64,000 nt of DNA from Acholoe squamosa (Eukaryota > Annelida > Polychaeta > Phyllodocida > Polynoidae): positions 8,412,356 to 8,476,355 of the forward strand of contig OX439036.1 in the NCBI GenBank assembly GCA_949317995.1, read 5' to 3'. Shown here piece after piece: positions 20,404-31,211 of this stretch. How positions within the stretch are numbered: the stretch's first letter is position 1; each line of letters opens with the position of its first letter. The translations under genes were made by a program, and so were the position numbers. A model generated the notes under the pieces. The model made no database searches and was not told the origin of the DNA. It worked only from the letters and a program-made list of their open reading frames with translations.

Positions 20404-23250
20404 ATGAATATGGCTGAATGTATCATACCAAGTGGGTTCAGCATTGTATTTATGAATTGTAGAAGTATCAGTGGTAAACTGGAGGACATAATGGAATGTA
20501 TAAGCACATCTGATGTTTTTTGTGCAAATGAGACATGGCTTAATGAAACCTTCGCCAACAGTGAAGTGCATTGGGGTGGGAGGACCATTTTTAGATTGGA
20601 CCGGGACTATAATAAAGGGGGAGGACTCATTACTTATGTAAACAATGAACTTGCTAGTTATACACGTATACTAAATGAAAATTCATTTATTAATGAAAAT
20701 ATCGAAATTCTTACGGTAATAATTGATCGTCCTAAAAGGCGCAAACGTGTAATATGTAATGTTTATAGACCACACACAAGCACTCCCCAGAGATTCTGCG
20801 ATGAGCTGGAGAATGTGATTGGGAGGTTGGATCTGTTGGGGCTTGATCTGTGGGTAGGTGGTGATTATAATATTGATTTCAGTAAAAAGAATGATGCTAA
20901 ATTTGAACCAATCGACACCTTATCTAAATCACATAATCTTAAGATCCTGATTAATAAATGGACAAGACCAAATGATAATGGTGGAACCACAATTGACAAC
21001 ATACTCACTAATGCAGAAAATATTTATTGTAGCAAGGTATTGCCAATCTTAATCAGTGATCATCTTCCTGTTCTAAGCGTACAAAAAAGAGAAAAAGTTA
21101 AAAATACTACCACCACTTTCACAGGCCGAACCTATCGTAACTATGTTACTGCGGAGCTTGAGGATAAGCTTGCCTATACTAATTGGAGAGCCTTTTATAT
21201 GGAAAAGGACCCAAATGCACAGTGGTCTATGATTGTTGATGTAATTAATGCATATCTAGATGAAAAATGTCCTGTTAAAACTATCACTATCAAAGGCAGA
21301 AATGCCTCATGGCTAACTCGCGAGATTAAAGAACAAATTGGAGATAGGTTAAGGTATATGGTTTCATACATGGCCTTTGGTATTGTAGAGGATCTTCAGA
21401 AAGCAAAAGTATGTAGGAATAATATCACAAGAATGTGTAAGCAAGCCAAGAAGGACGAAGTTATGGATGCCTTTGATAATGCCAATGATGGATATAAAAA
21501 GTTCTGGGAGAAAATAAATGCACTCATTAAAAAATCTGATACAGGCACTCGAGCCGATTTTGTGCACCATGAAACTGGTGAACAGGTAGAACCAGGTAAG
21601 GCTGCAGACTATTTTAATGAGTTCTTCGCCACAGTGGGAAAAAAAATGGCAGATAAAATGGGCTACGACCCAAGCACATATAATCCTGTACACTATGAAG
21701 TTGACTCACCGTGTCCTGAAATACATGTTAGTTTGGAAAGGGTTGAAAAACTTGTTTCAAATATTAATATCAACAAGTCTAGCGGTATTGCCGGTATCAA
21801 CTCAAGAGTGCTGAAAGATGCTCTTACGGTCCTTATCCCCCAGTTGAGATGCATATTTGTTAATTCACTAAAGTATGGTGTTTTTCCGGACGCGTGGTCA
21901 ACTAGTGTGGTTGTACCAATACCCAAAACTGGTGCACTAAATGCAATAGGAAACTGGCGGCCTATTAATTTGCTCCCCCTACCGGGTAAGATGTTAGAGC
22001 AAATAGTGCATGAAAATATCCTGAAGCATTTGCAAAGAAATAACCTGCTAGCTGATAGTCAATACGGTTTCAGGCCAGGGCTTGGAACATCAGATGCGAT
22101 ATTTGATTTTGTGTCTCATATATACTCAGAACTTGACCAGAACAAGAATGTGGGGGTGTGTTACGTCGACGGATCGAAGGCGTTCGATTCTATAAGTCAC
22201 CCTGTTTTATTGAAAAAGTGTGCAGCACTGAAACTACATCCTCAAATATTAAAATGGTTAAAATCTTACCTGTCAAACCGCAGACAAGTGACCTTGCTTA
22301 ATAATACCAGATCTAACGAACATATAGTTGAATATGGCGTACCACAAGGGAGTTCCTTGGGTCCTCTTATGTTCCTCATTTTTGTAAACGACTTCCCCAA
22401 ATGCATACAAGATTCTCGAGTTTTTATGTATGCTGACGATATTGTGATAGTTTCCAGTGGCGCAGAGCAGGAGGATGTCAGGGGTAGCCTGAGCAGGGAT
22501 GTGGCCAGAACAGCACAATGGTGTAACAATAATTGCATTACTATAAATAGTAAGAAGACAAAGGTAATGAGGATCTTTAGACAGCATATCAAGGTAGATC
22601 ACGCCCCTCTAAATATCAAGATCGGCGACGTAAACCTTGAAGAGGTTCATGACTATGCATATTTAGGTGTTAACATAGACAGCGAATTCTCTTTTACCGG
22701 TCAATGTAACAAGGTTATCAAGTCAGTTAACCATAAGCTATATATGTTGGGTAGAATAAGAAAGTATATGGACGAAAAACAGGCCATATTGGTGTATAAA
22801 ACCATGGTCACTCCCTACTCAGACTATGCTAGCTTCATGATTGATTGTTCAACGCAGCAATTGGGTATTAAGTTACAGCGCCTGCAGAATCGTGGGCTCA
22901 GAATTTGTAGATATAACAATATGTTTGAAAGGTGTTCAGCTACGGAGCTGCATGATTACTTTGGCTTAGAAACACTGAACATTAGGCGCTTTAAGCAATT
23001 ACTATTATTTATGTATAAGCTGTCAAGGACAAGGGGTACAAGAATAGAGCCAGAGTTGAGGAGGACGAGGGGTGACCACAAGGTGAAGTTTAATATCAAC
23101 AGATACAGGTATAAGCATACCTGTAAAAGTCCCTGGTGGAGAGGGGTCAATGAATGGGACAATCTAGCAATAGAAATCCAAACAGCTGAGACTAAGGATA
23201 AATTTAAAACGCTGATAAAAGCACTGAAGCCTAAAGAGCTTGTGCAATAA
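20404..23250 (+). CDS. LINE ORF2: endonuclease-reverse transcriptase (948 aa)
   Basis: The ATG at 20404 is chosen because the endonuclease fold begins at once (SIVFMNCRSISGK). Residues 1-230 are an exonuclease/endonuclease/phosphatase-type nicking domain with NETWL, GDYNIDF and SDHLPVL. Residues about 480-740 are reverse transcriptase, with NWRPINLLP, QYGFRPG, VDGSKAFDS, GVPQGSSLGPL and catalytic YADD near 22427-22438. The C-terminal part has the WWRGVNEWDNL element common in CR1/Jockey-type proteins. The frame is intact and the length normal for the group. It would carry out target-primed reverse transcription of the LINE RNA. Confidence 0.9.
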   Translation: MNMAECIIPSGFSIVFMNCRSISGKLEDIMECISTSDVFCANETWLNETFANSEVHWGGRTIFRLDRDYNKGGGLITYVNNELASYTRILNENSFINENIEILTVIIDRPKRRKRVICNVYRPHTSTPQRFCDELENVIGRLDLLGLDLWVGGDYNIDFSKKNDAKFEPIDTLSKSHNLKILINKWTRPNDNGGTTIDNILTNAENIYCSKVLPILISDHLPVLSVQKREKVKNTTTTFTGRTYRNYVTAELEDKLAYTNWRAFYMEKDPNAQWSMIVDVINAYLDEKCPVKTITIKGRNASWLTREIKEQIGDRLRYMVSYMAFGIVEDLQKAKVCRNNITRMCKQAKKDEVMDAFDNANDGYKKFWEKINALIKKSDTGTRADFVHHETGEQVEPGKAADYFNEFFATVGKKMADKMGYDPSTYNPVHYEVDSPCPEIHVSLERVEKLVSNININKSSGIAGINSRVLKDALTVLIPQLRCIFVNSLKYGVFPDAWSTSVVVPIPKTGALNAIGNWRPINLLPLPGKMLEQIVHENILKHLQRNNLLADSQYGFRPGLGTSDAIFDFVSHIYSELDQNKNVGVCYVDGSKAFDSISHPVLLKKCAALKLHPQILKWLKSYLSNRRQVTLLNNTRSNEHIVEYGVPQGSSLGPLMFLIFVNDFPKCIQDSRVFMYADDIVIVSSGAEQEDVRGSLSRDVARTAQWCNNNCITINSKKTKVMRIFRQHIKVDHAPLNIKIGDVNLEEVHDYAYLGVNIDSEFSFTGQCNKVIKSVNHKLYMLGRIRKYMDEKQAILVYKTMVTPYSDYASFMIDCSTQQLGIKLQRLQNRGLRICRYNNMFERCSATELHDYFGLETLNIRRFKQLLLFMYKLSRTRGTRIEPELRRTRGDHKVKFNINRYRYKHTCKSPWWRGVNEWDNLAIEIQTAETKDKFKTLIKALKPKELVQ

Positions 23251-24115
23251 TCAAACTGTAATCTCTTGTAAGAATCATGGCTCGATTCTTTTATTAGTTG
23301 GCTTGACCAGGTGTTAACCCCTCGCTTGATTCTCTGGAGTACAGATTTCAAACATGTATTATAACTGAGATACGGATTGTGCTATACCATGTGCATACTC
23401 TATTACCACTGATTACTGAACCTAGAGCCGTATGGAAGACAATTGTGATACATAGACCATGTTAGGGAAAATAAGGGGGAGGACGTATACAGCCTGGTCA
23501 TGTAACAACTGGCTTGTCTACCTTGTTATGCAACTGCATAATCCATCCACATCAAAATATTGACACATTAATTTGGTTGATGCGTTGATGTTTTGATAAG
23601 CATTAACATATTGTGGGGAATTGAGGAGATAATGTATGGAGAGGGTTATATTATATTATATTGAACACGGAGCTGAGTTGATATTTCGTTCATGTAATAC
23701 TGTATGAGTTATATGAAAAGCAGGCATGCCTTTATATGTTATTTTCTGACTAGAACATTTAATGAATTGTAGGGACCCTGGTGGGGAACTACCAAACCCC
23801 ATACGGTATGGGCAAGTAACTGAGGCTTTGCACCATGAACATCATGTACTATACCTAGCTTGGGTAGCACCGCGCGCCATATCGGTGGTCCTAGTGATCA
23901 CAGTAGATTTTTCTATAATGCAGACGTACTGTGTTATCCACTATTTAATTAATTATATTGAGATCATGCTATGATTTTGGTACGTGTATGTTGAAGGTAA
24001 TGTTTGAATTGTAAACCAGCAGGTACAAGGGTTAGCCGGCCCTGTATTGCTCCGCTAAAACCAAGTAATTGAACGGCTGCAATAAAATTCATTGAACTTG
24101 AACTTGAACTTGAAA

Positions 24116-24325
24116 CTATTGTATATTTACTGTATATGGAAATTACCTGCATATTAACAACTGTGTGATTGATATTTCTTATATGTTGCCTAAAGCTGAA
24201 TAAACCAGTGATAACTGGAAATAACACTATTTTCTATGAGCTTGATGATCTTACACTCTATTTACCACTAGTCATATGATATTTCTCATATGACAACTTG
24301 ATCATGCACAATTACTAGTATGACA
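24116..24325 (+). repeat. 3' LTR of copy B, right part
   Basis: Continues the LTR from CTATTGTATATTTACTG to CTAGTATGACA. The following GAAT (24326-24329) matches the GAAT before the first LTR at 3823-3826. Confidence 0.85.
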
Positions 24326-24397
24326 GAATTATGTATAGTGTCCATACTGTGCAGCACCACTCTGATTCGTTTAAGACCTTTTTGACTGATGAAAAAT

Positions 24398-24455
24398 GTT
24401 GAATATATATTGTACATCTATTCCAGGTTGAATATATATTGTACATCTATTCCAG
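24398..24455 (+). repeat. Perfect 29-bp tandem duplication of a splice acceptor
   Basis: A 29-bp block beginning GTTGAATATATATTG and ending CTATTCCAG occurs twice without change. The second copy ends exactly at the last exon of CTL-L (24456), so this intron has two identical acceptor sites 29 bp apart. Use of the upstream one would shift the frame. Confidence 0.85.
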
Positions 24456-24591
24456 GTGTCAGCAGGATGGCAAATGTGTGCACTTCATCATGAGTGAAGA
24501 TGGAGGTAAATACTACTGTGAGACCTACAGCTCCTTGTACAGACCTCCGACTTCTATTCAGACAGCTGGCAACTACCAGAAGGTTGTCTAG
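24456..24591 (+). CDS. Last exon of split lectin gene CTL-L
   Basis: A 136-bp terminal exon that starts with one nucleotide of a split codon, as the linker exon 3488-3542 requires, and ends TAG at 24589-24591. It encodes a CQQDGKCVHFIMSEDGGKYY segment with the PAN-like cysteine spacing of CTL-A and CTL-B. The exon is intact. The preceding intron contains the whole retroelement array, so expression would need a 20.9-kb intron to be spliced. The upstream half of the gene is not seen. Confidence 0.7.
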
Positions 24592-26150
24592 ATGCAGAGA
24601 ACAATATAAACCCAACATTGTGTGCCTTCAGGAATTATTATGACATGGATGTTATGATTGATGAAATGTGCTGAAATGTGCTGATATTCCTCTGTATTCT
24701 ACTCATAATGCAGGCCCATAATGTCATATGGCTGATAATCAAAACACCTGTGATTTGGAATTGGCCTGTGCATGGATATCTGTCAAATAATCTTCTAAAA
24801 ATCAATAGTCAATGTCACATAGCTGAGCTCTATGTTAAAAATAACAATAACGGGCATTTCTCAGTACAAGTAGGATGTGTTTTTTTTTGTTTAGACTGCT
24901 AAGGTTATTCATATATACACAGAATATATTCCACAAAGTGTTAGCTTTAATGAAGATCAGGAATTTCAGAAAGAAATGATTAAACAATTTAAAATGAATT
25001 AGGTCGTCTAGTCACCTTATGTTGTCAAAGTCTACAGTAAACTGTTGTGAAGATCAATTCAATTTCATTGTTTACAACCCGAGCACCACTGATGTCAATC
25101 AGGGGCTGGATCAAGTAGAAAAAAATCCTTCTCTAAGCCAGACCATAGCACCTTCTATGGAAAGACACTTTGCTTCTAGTTGCTCATAGTAAAGCACAAA
25201 GAAGTTTGTCTTCTTAATACAGTAGATTTTATTGATATTGCAAATTTACAAATTTACAGCCAGTGTATGTATGCCTGTAATTACAGTGTACCCCCAGTGG
25301 TGGAAGGTGTAACTAAGATAGTAATGCTTTCTAACAGTAGGTGAACATGATAGTTAAAAGGTATATTGAATCAAAGATAATAATCACATATTGATATATT
25401 TTAATAGCAAAAGATAAGGGATTTATCAATTGTTAGTATTTTACATGTCAGTGTTTTCTGACTCCTTCGTTTACCTCTGCATCATTTAAAACCCAATTTC
25501 CATAGATAACATATATAATGCAGTGTCAGAATGTAAAGGGTTAGAACATCCTCATCAAGTATGGCCCGTCTGGTGGAATATTGCATGTATTCAATATACC
25601 ATTAGCTGGACATTGTCATACAATCCTAATTACACAGTCTTTGTAATAAGATCATGTCAGTATACCCTGCTGTGAGAATTATCCTTGTCCATTAGGTACA
25701 CAGCCCCATGCAACTAAATATGTATGGCTGTATACATGTTGGATTCATGAGACCACATAGCCTTGATTCCGTGCCAGTGACTCAATGGTTGACTATGAAT
25801 AAGAATGTGACTGTTCCATACAATCAATTCTAGGGACAAGAAGCATTGAATTGTTTCTCATATATTTCAGACTAACTAACTTTATAACTGATGTTTGAAC
25901 ATTATCTTTAGTCCAACCTAAGTTGGTATTGAAGAGTTCATGTGAGAAATCTTTCAGTCACAAGAGTTAGGGGATTTCTTGGTTATCTTCTTCTCTAACT
26001 ATTTATGCAAGAGTAACCTAGAAAGCATGAAACAAATGTTTGAGGCGTTGCCAAAGGTAAAACTCTTATATTTTGTCAGCCTCATATTTTGCACACTATT
26101 CTGCTCAAGGAGATCATTCATACACAGGAGCTGGCCAGACTTCAAGAGGA
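24592..26150 (+). other. Intergenic, no gene seen
   Basis: AT-rich sequence between CTL-L and CTL-A. Only short scattered ORFs without recognisable domains. It probably includes the 3' UTR of CTL-L and the promoter of CTL-A, but no element stands out. Confidence 0.5.
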
Positions 26151-28413
26151 ATGGGGTTTGTTCTCTACACTGTGAATGTCCTTCTTTGGGCATCCTTATC
26201 ATGGGCTGGTATGTGTGTACTTGCATTATGAATAGTTTTAGCACCAGACAATATTTTGATCAACTATCTTTCGTTGATTATACTTACTCTGCCTGGCTGT
26301 CAATGCTATAAATTGTTTCACTCTGGATTATATTTCATGTTGTATTTTATGGCATCTGGGAGAGGAATAATGGGACTTTTGGGAGGCGGTTATTCACATA
26401 TTCTGCCACAGGTTATGTCTTTAAGCTTTGTAGGTTGTAGGTAATAGCTAATCATTTAAAAGCCTCATCTCATCAGGGGTTGAACTCATGATGTTAGGGT
26501 TTCCACTCCTTCACTTTGACCACTCAGCCAATGGGAAAGGCTTGGTTACAACAGACTAAAACATATACATAAATGATGAACCAAGATTAACTAACATCCA
26601 CATCAGAAACATGCATATAATGGTTTTCAAAACACACTGCATTATCATTTTTCATATGGAACATACCAAAAACGTATGGATGTATCTTATCCACAGGGTG
26701 CCTTAAATGTGGGGCACAATGGTATTTTCATCACTTGACTATTGATCCCACAGATATATGCTCTCATCTTAATGGATACACAGTTCATGGGACATCCTGC
26801 TTCAAGGTGTACACCATTTATAAGACCTGGTTTGATGCTGAGGCATCCTGTGTCGCAGATGGAGGTCATCTAGCCAGTATCCATACCAGTGAGGAACAAG
26901 ATTTCATAGCTAACCTTTTGTTAGTATTGTTATTTCACTAGATTTTATGAAAAAGGATTGTATGTGTTCATTTTTCCTAGATGCATGAAAAAACAAAACA
27001 AAAAAAACAACAACATTAAAGCATTGGTTCCACAGGTATAAATCGGTCGGATTAGCACTAATCCGACCGATTTTTTTCTATACTTTTGATATATTATAAA
27101 TCGTCGGATTAGGGCTGTGGAACCAACGCTTAAGACAAACTTCACATAACTTACATTGATACAAATAAAGAAAATGCAGGTGCTCATGGGGTGTATCATG
27201 ATATGGTATACATACTAACTTTGAGATGTAAGCAGACCACACAACATAGTATGCAAAGATTTCCGATCAATATCATTTGTTTGAAATACCACATAAATCC
27301 TTCCTGACTTGTTACAAGGGGGCCTCGTTATGGACCTTGGATAGGACTCAGAGGTACCCTTCATAATATGACCTGGTCAGATGGCACAGATGTGAACTAT
27401 GAGAACTGGTATGAAACAAACCCCGATGGGAATGGTGTTAGCTGTGTTAAAATGATGGCCTCTAGTGGACACACATGGAAAAACAAACAATGCTCTGCCC
27501 CCCACACCTACCTGTGTCGCATTGGTATGTTAATAGTTTTTGAGATATCTAAATCTATGTATCTGTATATGTGTAAAAAGGGGTATTCAGCCAAATAGAT
27601 ATATAGAATGGTTAGTTTCATCATTTTCCCAGTCCTAAGATAGATACATCATTAGGACCATACTTGACGGTGATATTTCCAACATGACCCTTGTCTTAGT
27701 TGAAGCACACCTTAGCATATATATAAATGCATATATAGGTACCATAAATCATGCTTATCTGAAAAGTGCATAATGACCTAGGTACCGTAGAGTTTTATTT
27801 TCTGGGTGGTGTAGTACAGTAATACTCACACAGAGATTTTCCTAGTTGATAAGTAAGGATTAATATGGCTCTTTAGACATTGTGGATTTCCTATTTCTGA
27901 ACCTAAAGACTTCACTGTACATCAAATGTTTACTAACTCTTCCTCAGAACAATCTCTAAATGAGGTCTACTTTAGGAAGGTACAAGGAGGTATGGACACA
28001 GATGCAGTTGTTAGCCCCTCCTCTACACACAGAGTCAGGTCCAGGATGGAGTGTGCTTGGAGGTAGGGAATTATTGCCTAAAGACAAATATAAATACAAA
28101 CCTAGGAAGTAAAATATATGTTCTCAGAGCTAATTCAGTAATTCTTATGTACAAATGTACAAAACCTATTGGTTGATTACTGAAAAAGATTATTTGTTAG
28201 CTCCAGTTCTACCCAGTGACATTTCTAATGTGCAATTTCATATTCCTGTATCTTTCCCCCCTTCCACTAAGATGCCTACAGGTCAATGGATGTAAGCACC
28301 TTATCATGACTGAAGATGGAGGGAAATACTTGTGTGAGACCTACACCACTCTGTATCGTGCCTCAACCCCTGCTTCTCCACCCACTGAGAACTACCAGAG
28401 AACATATCCATGA
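26151..28413 (+). CDS. CTL-A: secreted CTLD-PAN lectin-like protein (228 aa, 5 exons)
   Basis: The exons are 26151-26208, 26754-26919, 27319-27524, 27948-28062 and 28272-28413. All introns are GT-AG, all phases agree, and the total is 687 bp ending TGA. Residues 1-19 are a signal peptide (MGFVLYTVNVLLWASLSWA). Residues 21-143 are a C-type lectin domain with VHGTSCFK, CVADGGHLASIH, WIGL, WSDGTDVNYENW and CSAPHTYLC. Residues 144-177 are a Ser/Thr linker. Residues 178-222 have a PAN/apple-like pattern (ECAWRC, CKHLIM, CETY). The usual EPN/QPD and WND calcium-sugar motifs are not evident, so sugar binding is uncertain. Exons are inferred by comparison with CTL-B and CTL-D. It is likely a secreted defence or adhesion protein of an expanded family. 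Confidence 0.8.
27021..27129 (+). mobile_element. Small foldback MITE in CTL-A intron 3
   Basis: 109 bp with inverted ends GCATTGGTTCCACAG and CTGTGGAACCAACGC, bordered by TTAA on the right and TTAA plus one base on the left. It contains an inner hairpin, AATCGGTCGGATTAG against CTAATCCGACCGATT. TTAA targets are typical of piggyBac-type elements, but the family is not certain. Confidence 0.65.
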
Positions 28414-28601
28414 TCTACAAACAGAAAAAGGAAACATAATCTGACATATTAGACAGAAGACACACATAATTGCACCACAAAAGATGACACTTCAATAGGC
28501 CATTGACTCTGCCCATTTAGATTATACATAAGAAATGTATCATGTACTCATATGTCAAGTGTACAGCAGAAAAGGTTTGTTACACCTATACATGTGCATA
28601 T

Positions 28602-28607
28602 AATAAA
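28602..28607 (+). terminator. Poly(A) signal of CTL-A
   Basis: AATAAA 189 bp after the CTL-A stop codon, the first canonical signal downstream. Confidence 0.5.
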
Positions 28608-29271
28608 ATGAAATTCTCTCATATATTATACCACTTGGATTTCAACTGATGCAAAATAAAGATGTGTAGCTTACCTGAGCTTTTAGTCCCTTTCTGTATT
28701 GAAACTGTGAACTTGCACATTGAATGGGCCCCACCCGTGTTGCAGTGTCACCTGCACACGCCTTGTGAGTTTTGGTTGTGCTCAACAGGTGCATGTTGCT
28801 TCCTACACAATGGGTTGGCCCAATCTTTTTCCTAGATGGAATCCTCATCAGGCATTGCGCTAACCACTCAGGAATTCCTCATTCTGGCAAATTCTATTAC
28901 CTAGACATTCACCAAATTAGCTAGCTCTGACTGAGAGAGCCTTGCGGTGTTGTCGATGAGCTTAGCATCCCCTGCTGACCCTTACATTCAAAGCTCGCCT
29001 CAAAAATTATTCTTCTGAACAATTTCCTAGGATGTGGACAAAGCTGATACTCTCCAAGTTATCTATTTTAATTACTCCCATTCTCCATGGTTACATTTGA
29101 AGGAATCATCAGATTCATACCCAGTTTCCTGTTTACCTTCACTGTAAAATGTCTATGATCAAGCTGCTAGTACCCACTTTTTAAGCTTGTATGGAAAGGT
29201 CGCTGAATATCCTACATGTAAAAAGGATTAGGAAAATGTCACTTTGAAGGACATCTGTACAGAAGGCTTAC
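28608..29271 (+). other. Intergenic, no gene seen
   Basis: Between CTL-A and the minus-strand CTL-C fragment. No lectin linker or last exon for CTL-C could be found on the minus strand here. No repeat structure noticed. Confidence 0.4.
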
Positions 29272-29830
29272 CAACTTTGCAGACATAGTTATAAAGTTTT
29301 GAACAAAGACGATCTGCCCATAGAAATGAGAGAGAAGATGCTATACTAACACAGCCAACTCCCAGTTCATTAGGATCAGCGACATACCAAGCATCATAAT
29401 CCATCTTTGTCTTGTCTGACCAGGCCATAGTAGAAGGAGTACCAGTCAGTCCTATCCAGGTGTCGTAAGAGTTGGACCTTCATTAAACATGTAATTTATT
29501 CACACAGCATTTTTTTCATAAAAAAATTAAGTGGTGCTAGAATTGTTTCCAAGACATAAAGTAATATCACACATGGTTTATTATAACTCTTTATGTAAAC
29601 AAAAGAATAACTATATTGTTAATTTCTAAAAGCATCAATGAAAATGGTGTGCACACATGACAAACTACAAATTCCTGCCCTGCAGCACTGTGGATGCTGG
29701 CTAGGTGACCTCCATCTGCCACACAGGATGCCTCAGCTGCTGCCCGTGTCTTATGGCTTGTGTAGAGCTTATAGCAGGATGTTCTGCGCTTACTGTACCT
29801 AGGATAATCTAATCTGTTTTCAATGTTCAT
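29272..29830 (-). pseudogene. CTL-C: lectin gene fragment
   Basis: Two CTLD exons are visible on the minus strand. The second (29272-29477, 206 bp) has acceptor GAAG, donor GTAAGC, intact frame and correct phase, and encodes WIGLTGTPSTMAWSD and CSKLYNYVCKV. The first (about 29665-29815) has CVADGGHLASIHS but lacks the usual Cys and VHG stretch. Its open frame does not fit the exon phase used by the other genes. No signal-peptide, linker or last exon was found. It is best read as a decayed or partial gene. Confidence 0.65.
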
Positions 29831-30755
29831 TTGTTAATTCATAAAACACTGCCGCCTTTTAGGCTTGCTTTAAGCACCACGAACACTTGACACAACACCA
29901 CAAGCACTTGACATGTCAGGCTGCCAAGTGCAAACATAAAGACATTTTAGTTATTTTTTGCCATTAGTTTACCCATTCATTTATGTGTATACACACTACT
30001 GATTACACACTGGTAAGTGGTAGTATTGTTGCAGACAAAATCAAATTTTTGAATATACCACATGATGAAGGCTTATGTAGGACTGTGGGAAGCTACTTCA
30101 GAAGGTTTGCAAATATTTTTGATGTCTAGATAAGGGGACAGACATTTCTGGCAAGTTAATCTTGGTGAGAGTTATAATTTTCACTCTATGCTATTTCAGG
30201 ATTACCATCCAGAACTTGATTGATCCCAGTACTCTTATTTACAAAATACCTTATTTGATTCTTGTTATCTTATTCACCACTGAGAATAAGATAATCCCCA
30301 GTACTAAATGATGACCAGTTCCTGTGAATATTTGTAAATCTATCAGTTAAGGTCATTGTCCTTGCCACCTAAGTGTGACCAGTTGACGACTCTAACAAAG
30401 TGCTATTTAGAATTCATCAATCAAATAGTATTTAACCTAACTTCAGAGAGGGTGATAACCTTGCATAATTATAAGGTCCTTTTGGCCTAAGACATAAAGA
30501 CTATTAGTTTTGTGCATACAGTTCTAGAGAAACTGTGATTGGTTGCCAAGGGAGGCAGTAAGACTTAATTGATTGATTAATACACCCATATGTACATCAC
30601 TGAGCCATACATCGATCCTACCTATAGTATCAGCTACATGTTTGTTCGTCTACAGAGACTTTGATTAGCTAATTAGTAAATTTCTGGTACTAAATGATGA
30701 CCAGTTCCTGTGAATATTTGTAAATATATCAGTTAAGGACATTGTCCTTGCCACC

Positions 30756-31004
30756 TGTAGGGGCCAGCTCTGGCCGTAAGTCCATGGCGGTAGGCCATCT
30801 GCCCCGTTCCGGTTGCACCAGCCCTCAGGGGCTGGTCAGCTGGTATAAGCTGTCCCCCTTGTGTATTATACCGATCCAGATGTAGGTGGAAGGTAGAGAA
30901 TGTCAGACGGGGAAGTAGCTCAGCGGTAGAGCTTCCGCCTGCAGGTTGGAGGGTCCCGGGTTCGATTCCCGGTTTCTCCAAGACGTTTTCCGCCGACCTC
31001 TACA
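30756..31004 (+). repeat. TRIM 5' LTR
   Basis: 249 bp, TGTAG...CTACA. It holds the tRNA-like gene at 30909-30980 and a TTTT pol III stop at 30986-30989. The next base is C and then the primer-binding site. Confidence 0.9.
30909..30980 (+). tRNA. tRNA-Cys-like gene (anticodon GCA) in the TRIM 5' LTR
   Basis: 72 nt with full cloverleaf. The acceptor GGGGAAG pairs with TTTCTCC (G-T pairs allowed), followed by discriminator A. The D stem is GCTC/GAGC. The anticodon loop CTGCAGG gives GCA after T33, and its stem has one mismatch at the loop end. The T arm CCGGG/CCCGG is perfect around TTCGATT. The A box TAGCTCAGCGG and B box GGTTCGATTCC are intact, and a TTTT terminator follows after AGACG. CCA is not encoded. 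It may be a working pol III gene or a tRNA-derived remnant; the identity call rests on the anticodon only. Confidence 0.75.
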
Positions 31005-31005
31005 C

Positions 31006-31019
31006 TGGTGGAGAAACCG
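31006..31019 (+). promoter_or_regulatory. TRIM primer-binding site matching its own tRNA
   Basis: TGGTGGAGAAACCG is the exact complement of the last 11 nt of the LTR-encoded tRNA plus an added CCA tail: 14 consecutive bases. The following base differs (A for G). Confidence 0.9.
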
Positions 31020-31211
31020 AGTTGGTCCTGACCCGTGTGAGGGGGGACTACGAGAACTCGGTACCTGGGCTGGTATGACACGAATGACGATTCAATTTGC
31101 TAGTACTGGGGAGACTTGGAAACAGGTGGCGGGTATGCGACTCAGTACTAGTCCCGGGTATCTGGTACCTATAGGGTACTGAACCCTATATTGAATCTGG
31201 TAGGGAGGAGT

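Larger units (their letters stand above)
18861..24115 (+). mobile_element. CR1/Jockey-like LINE with a NADAR first ORF
   Basis: A 5.25-kb non-LTR element inserted in the third LTR. It carries a NADAR-domain ORF (19011-19730) and an endonuclease-reverse transcriptase ORF (20404-23250). Its 865-bp 3' UTR ends in TTGAACTTGAACTTGAA, the short-repeat type of 3' end seen in CR1/L2-like LINEs. The target duplication is at most AAA. A 48-bp sequence at 18861-18908 recurs at 19772-19819, and 18908-18943 is an inverted piece of the surrounding LTR. The 5' end therefore looks like a template-switch junction. Both ORFs are intact, so the insertion is young. Confidence 0.8.
3827..24325 (+). mobile_element. 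Nested LTR-retroelement array: LTR-copy A-LTR-copy B-LTR
   Basis: The array holds three LTRs in one orientation. The first is truncated (3827-4758), the second complete (7829-9177), and the third split by a LINE (17720-18860 and 24116-24325). The whole array is flanked by GAAT at 3823-3826 and 24326-24329, fitting a 4-bp target-site duplication. LTR ends are TATCAT and ATGACA, and purine-rich tracts precede the second and third LTRs. Copy A has lost everything from the middle of its 5' LTR to the env tail. Copy B carries gag and env remnants but no recognisable pol. The shared middle LTR suggests growth by LTR-LTR recombination. The family is an env-bearing, Gypsy/errantivirus-like retroelement by architecture; without pol its class cannot be fixed. 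Confidence 0.85.

Noticed and set aside
30909-30980. Ordinary host tRNA gene or tRNA-derived SINE
   Set aside because: The tRNA lies inside repeated 249-bp units with TG/CA ends, PBS, polypurine tract and 5-bp TSD around the pair, so it is part of an LTR element; a SINE would lack these.
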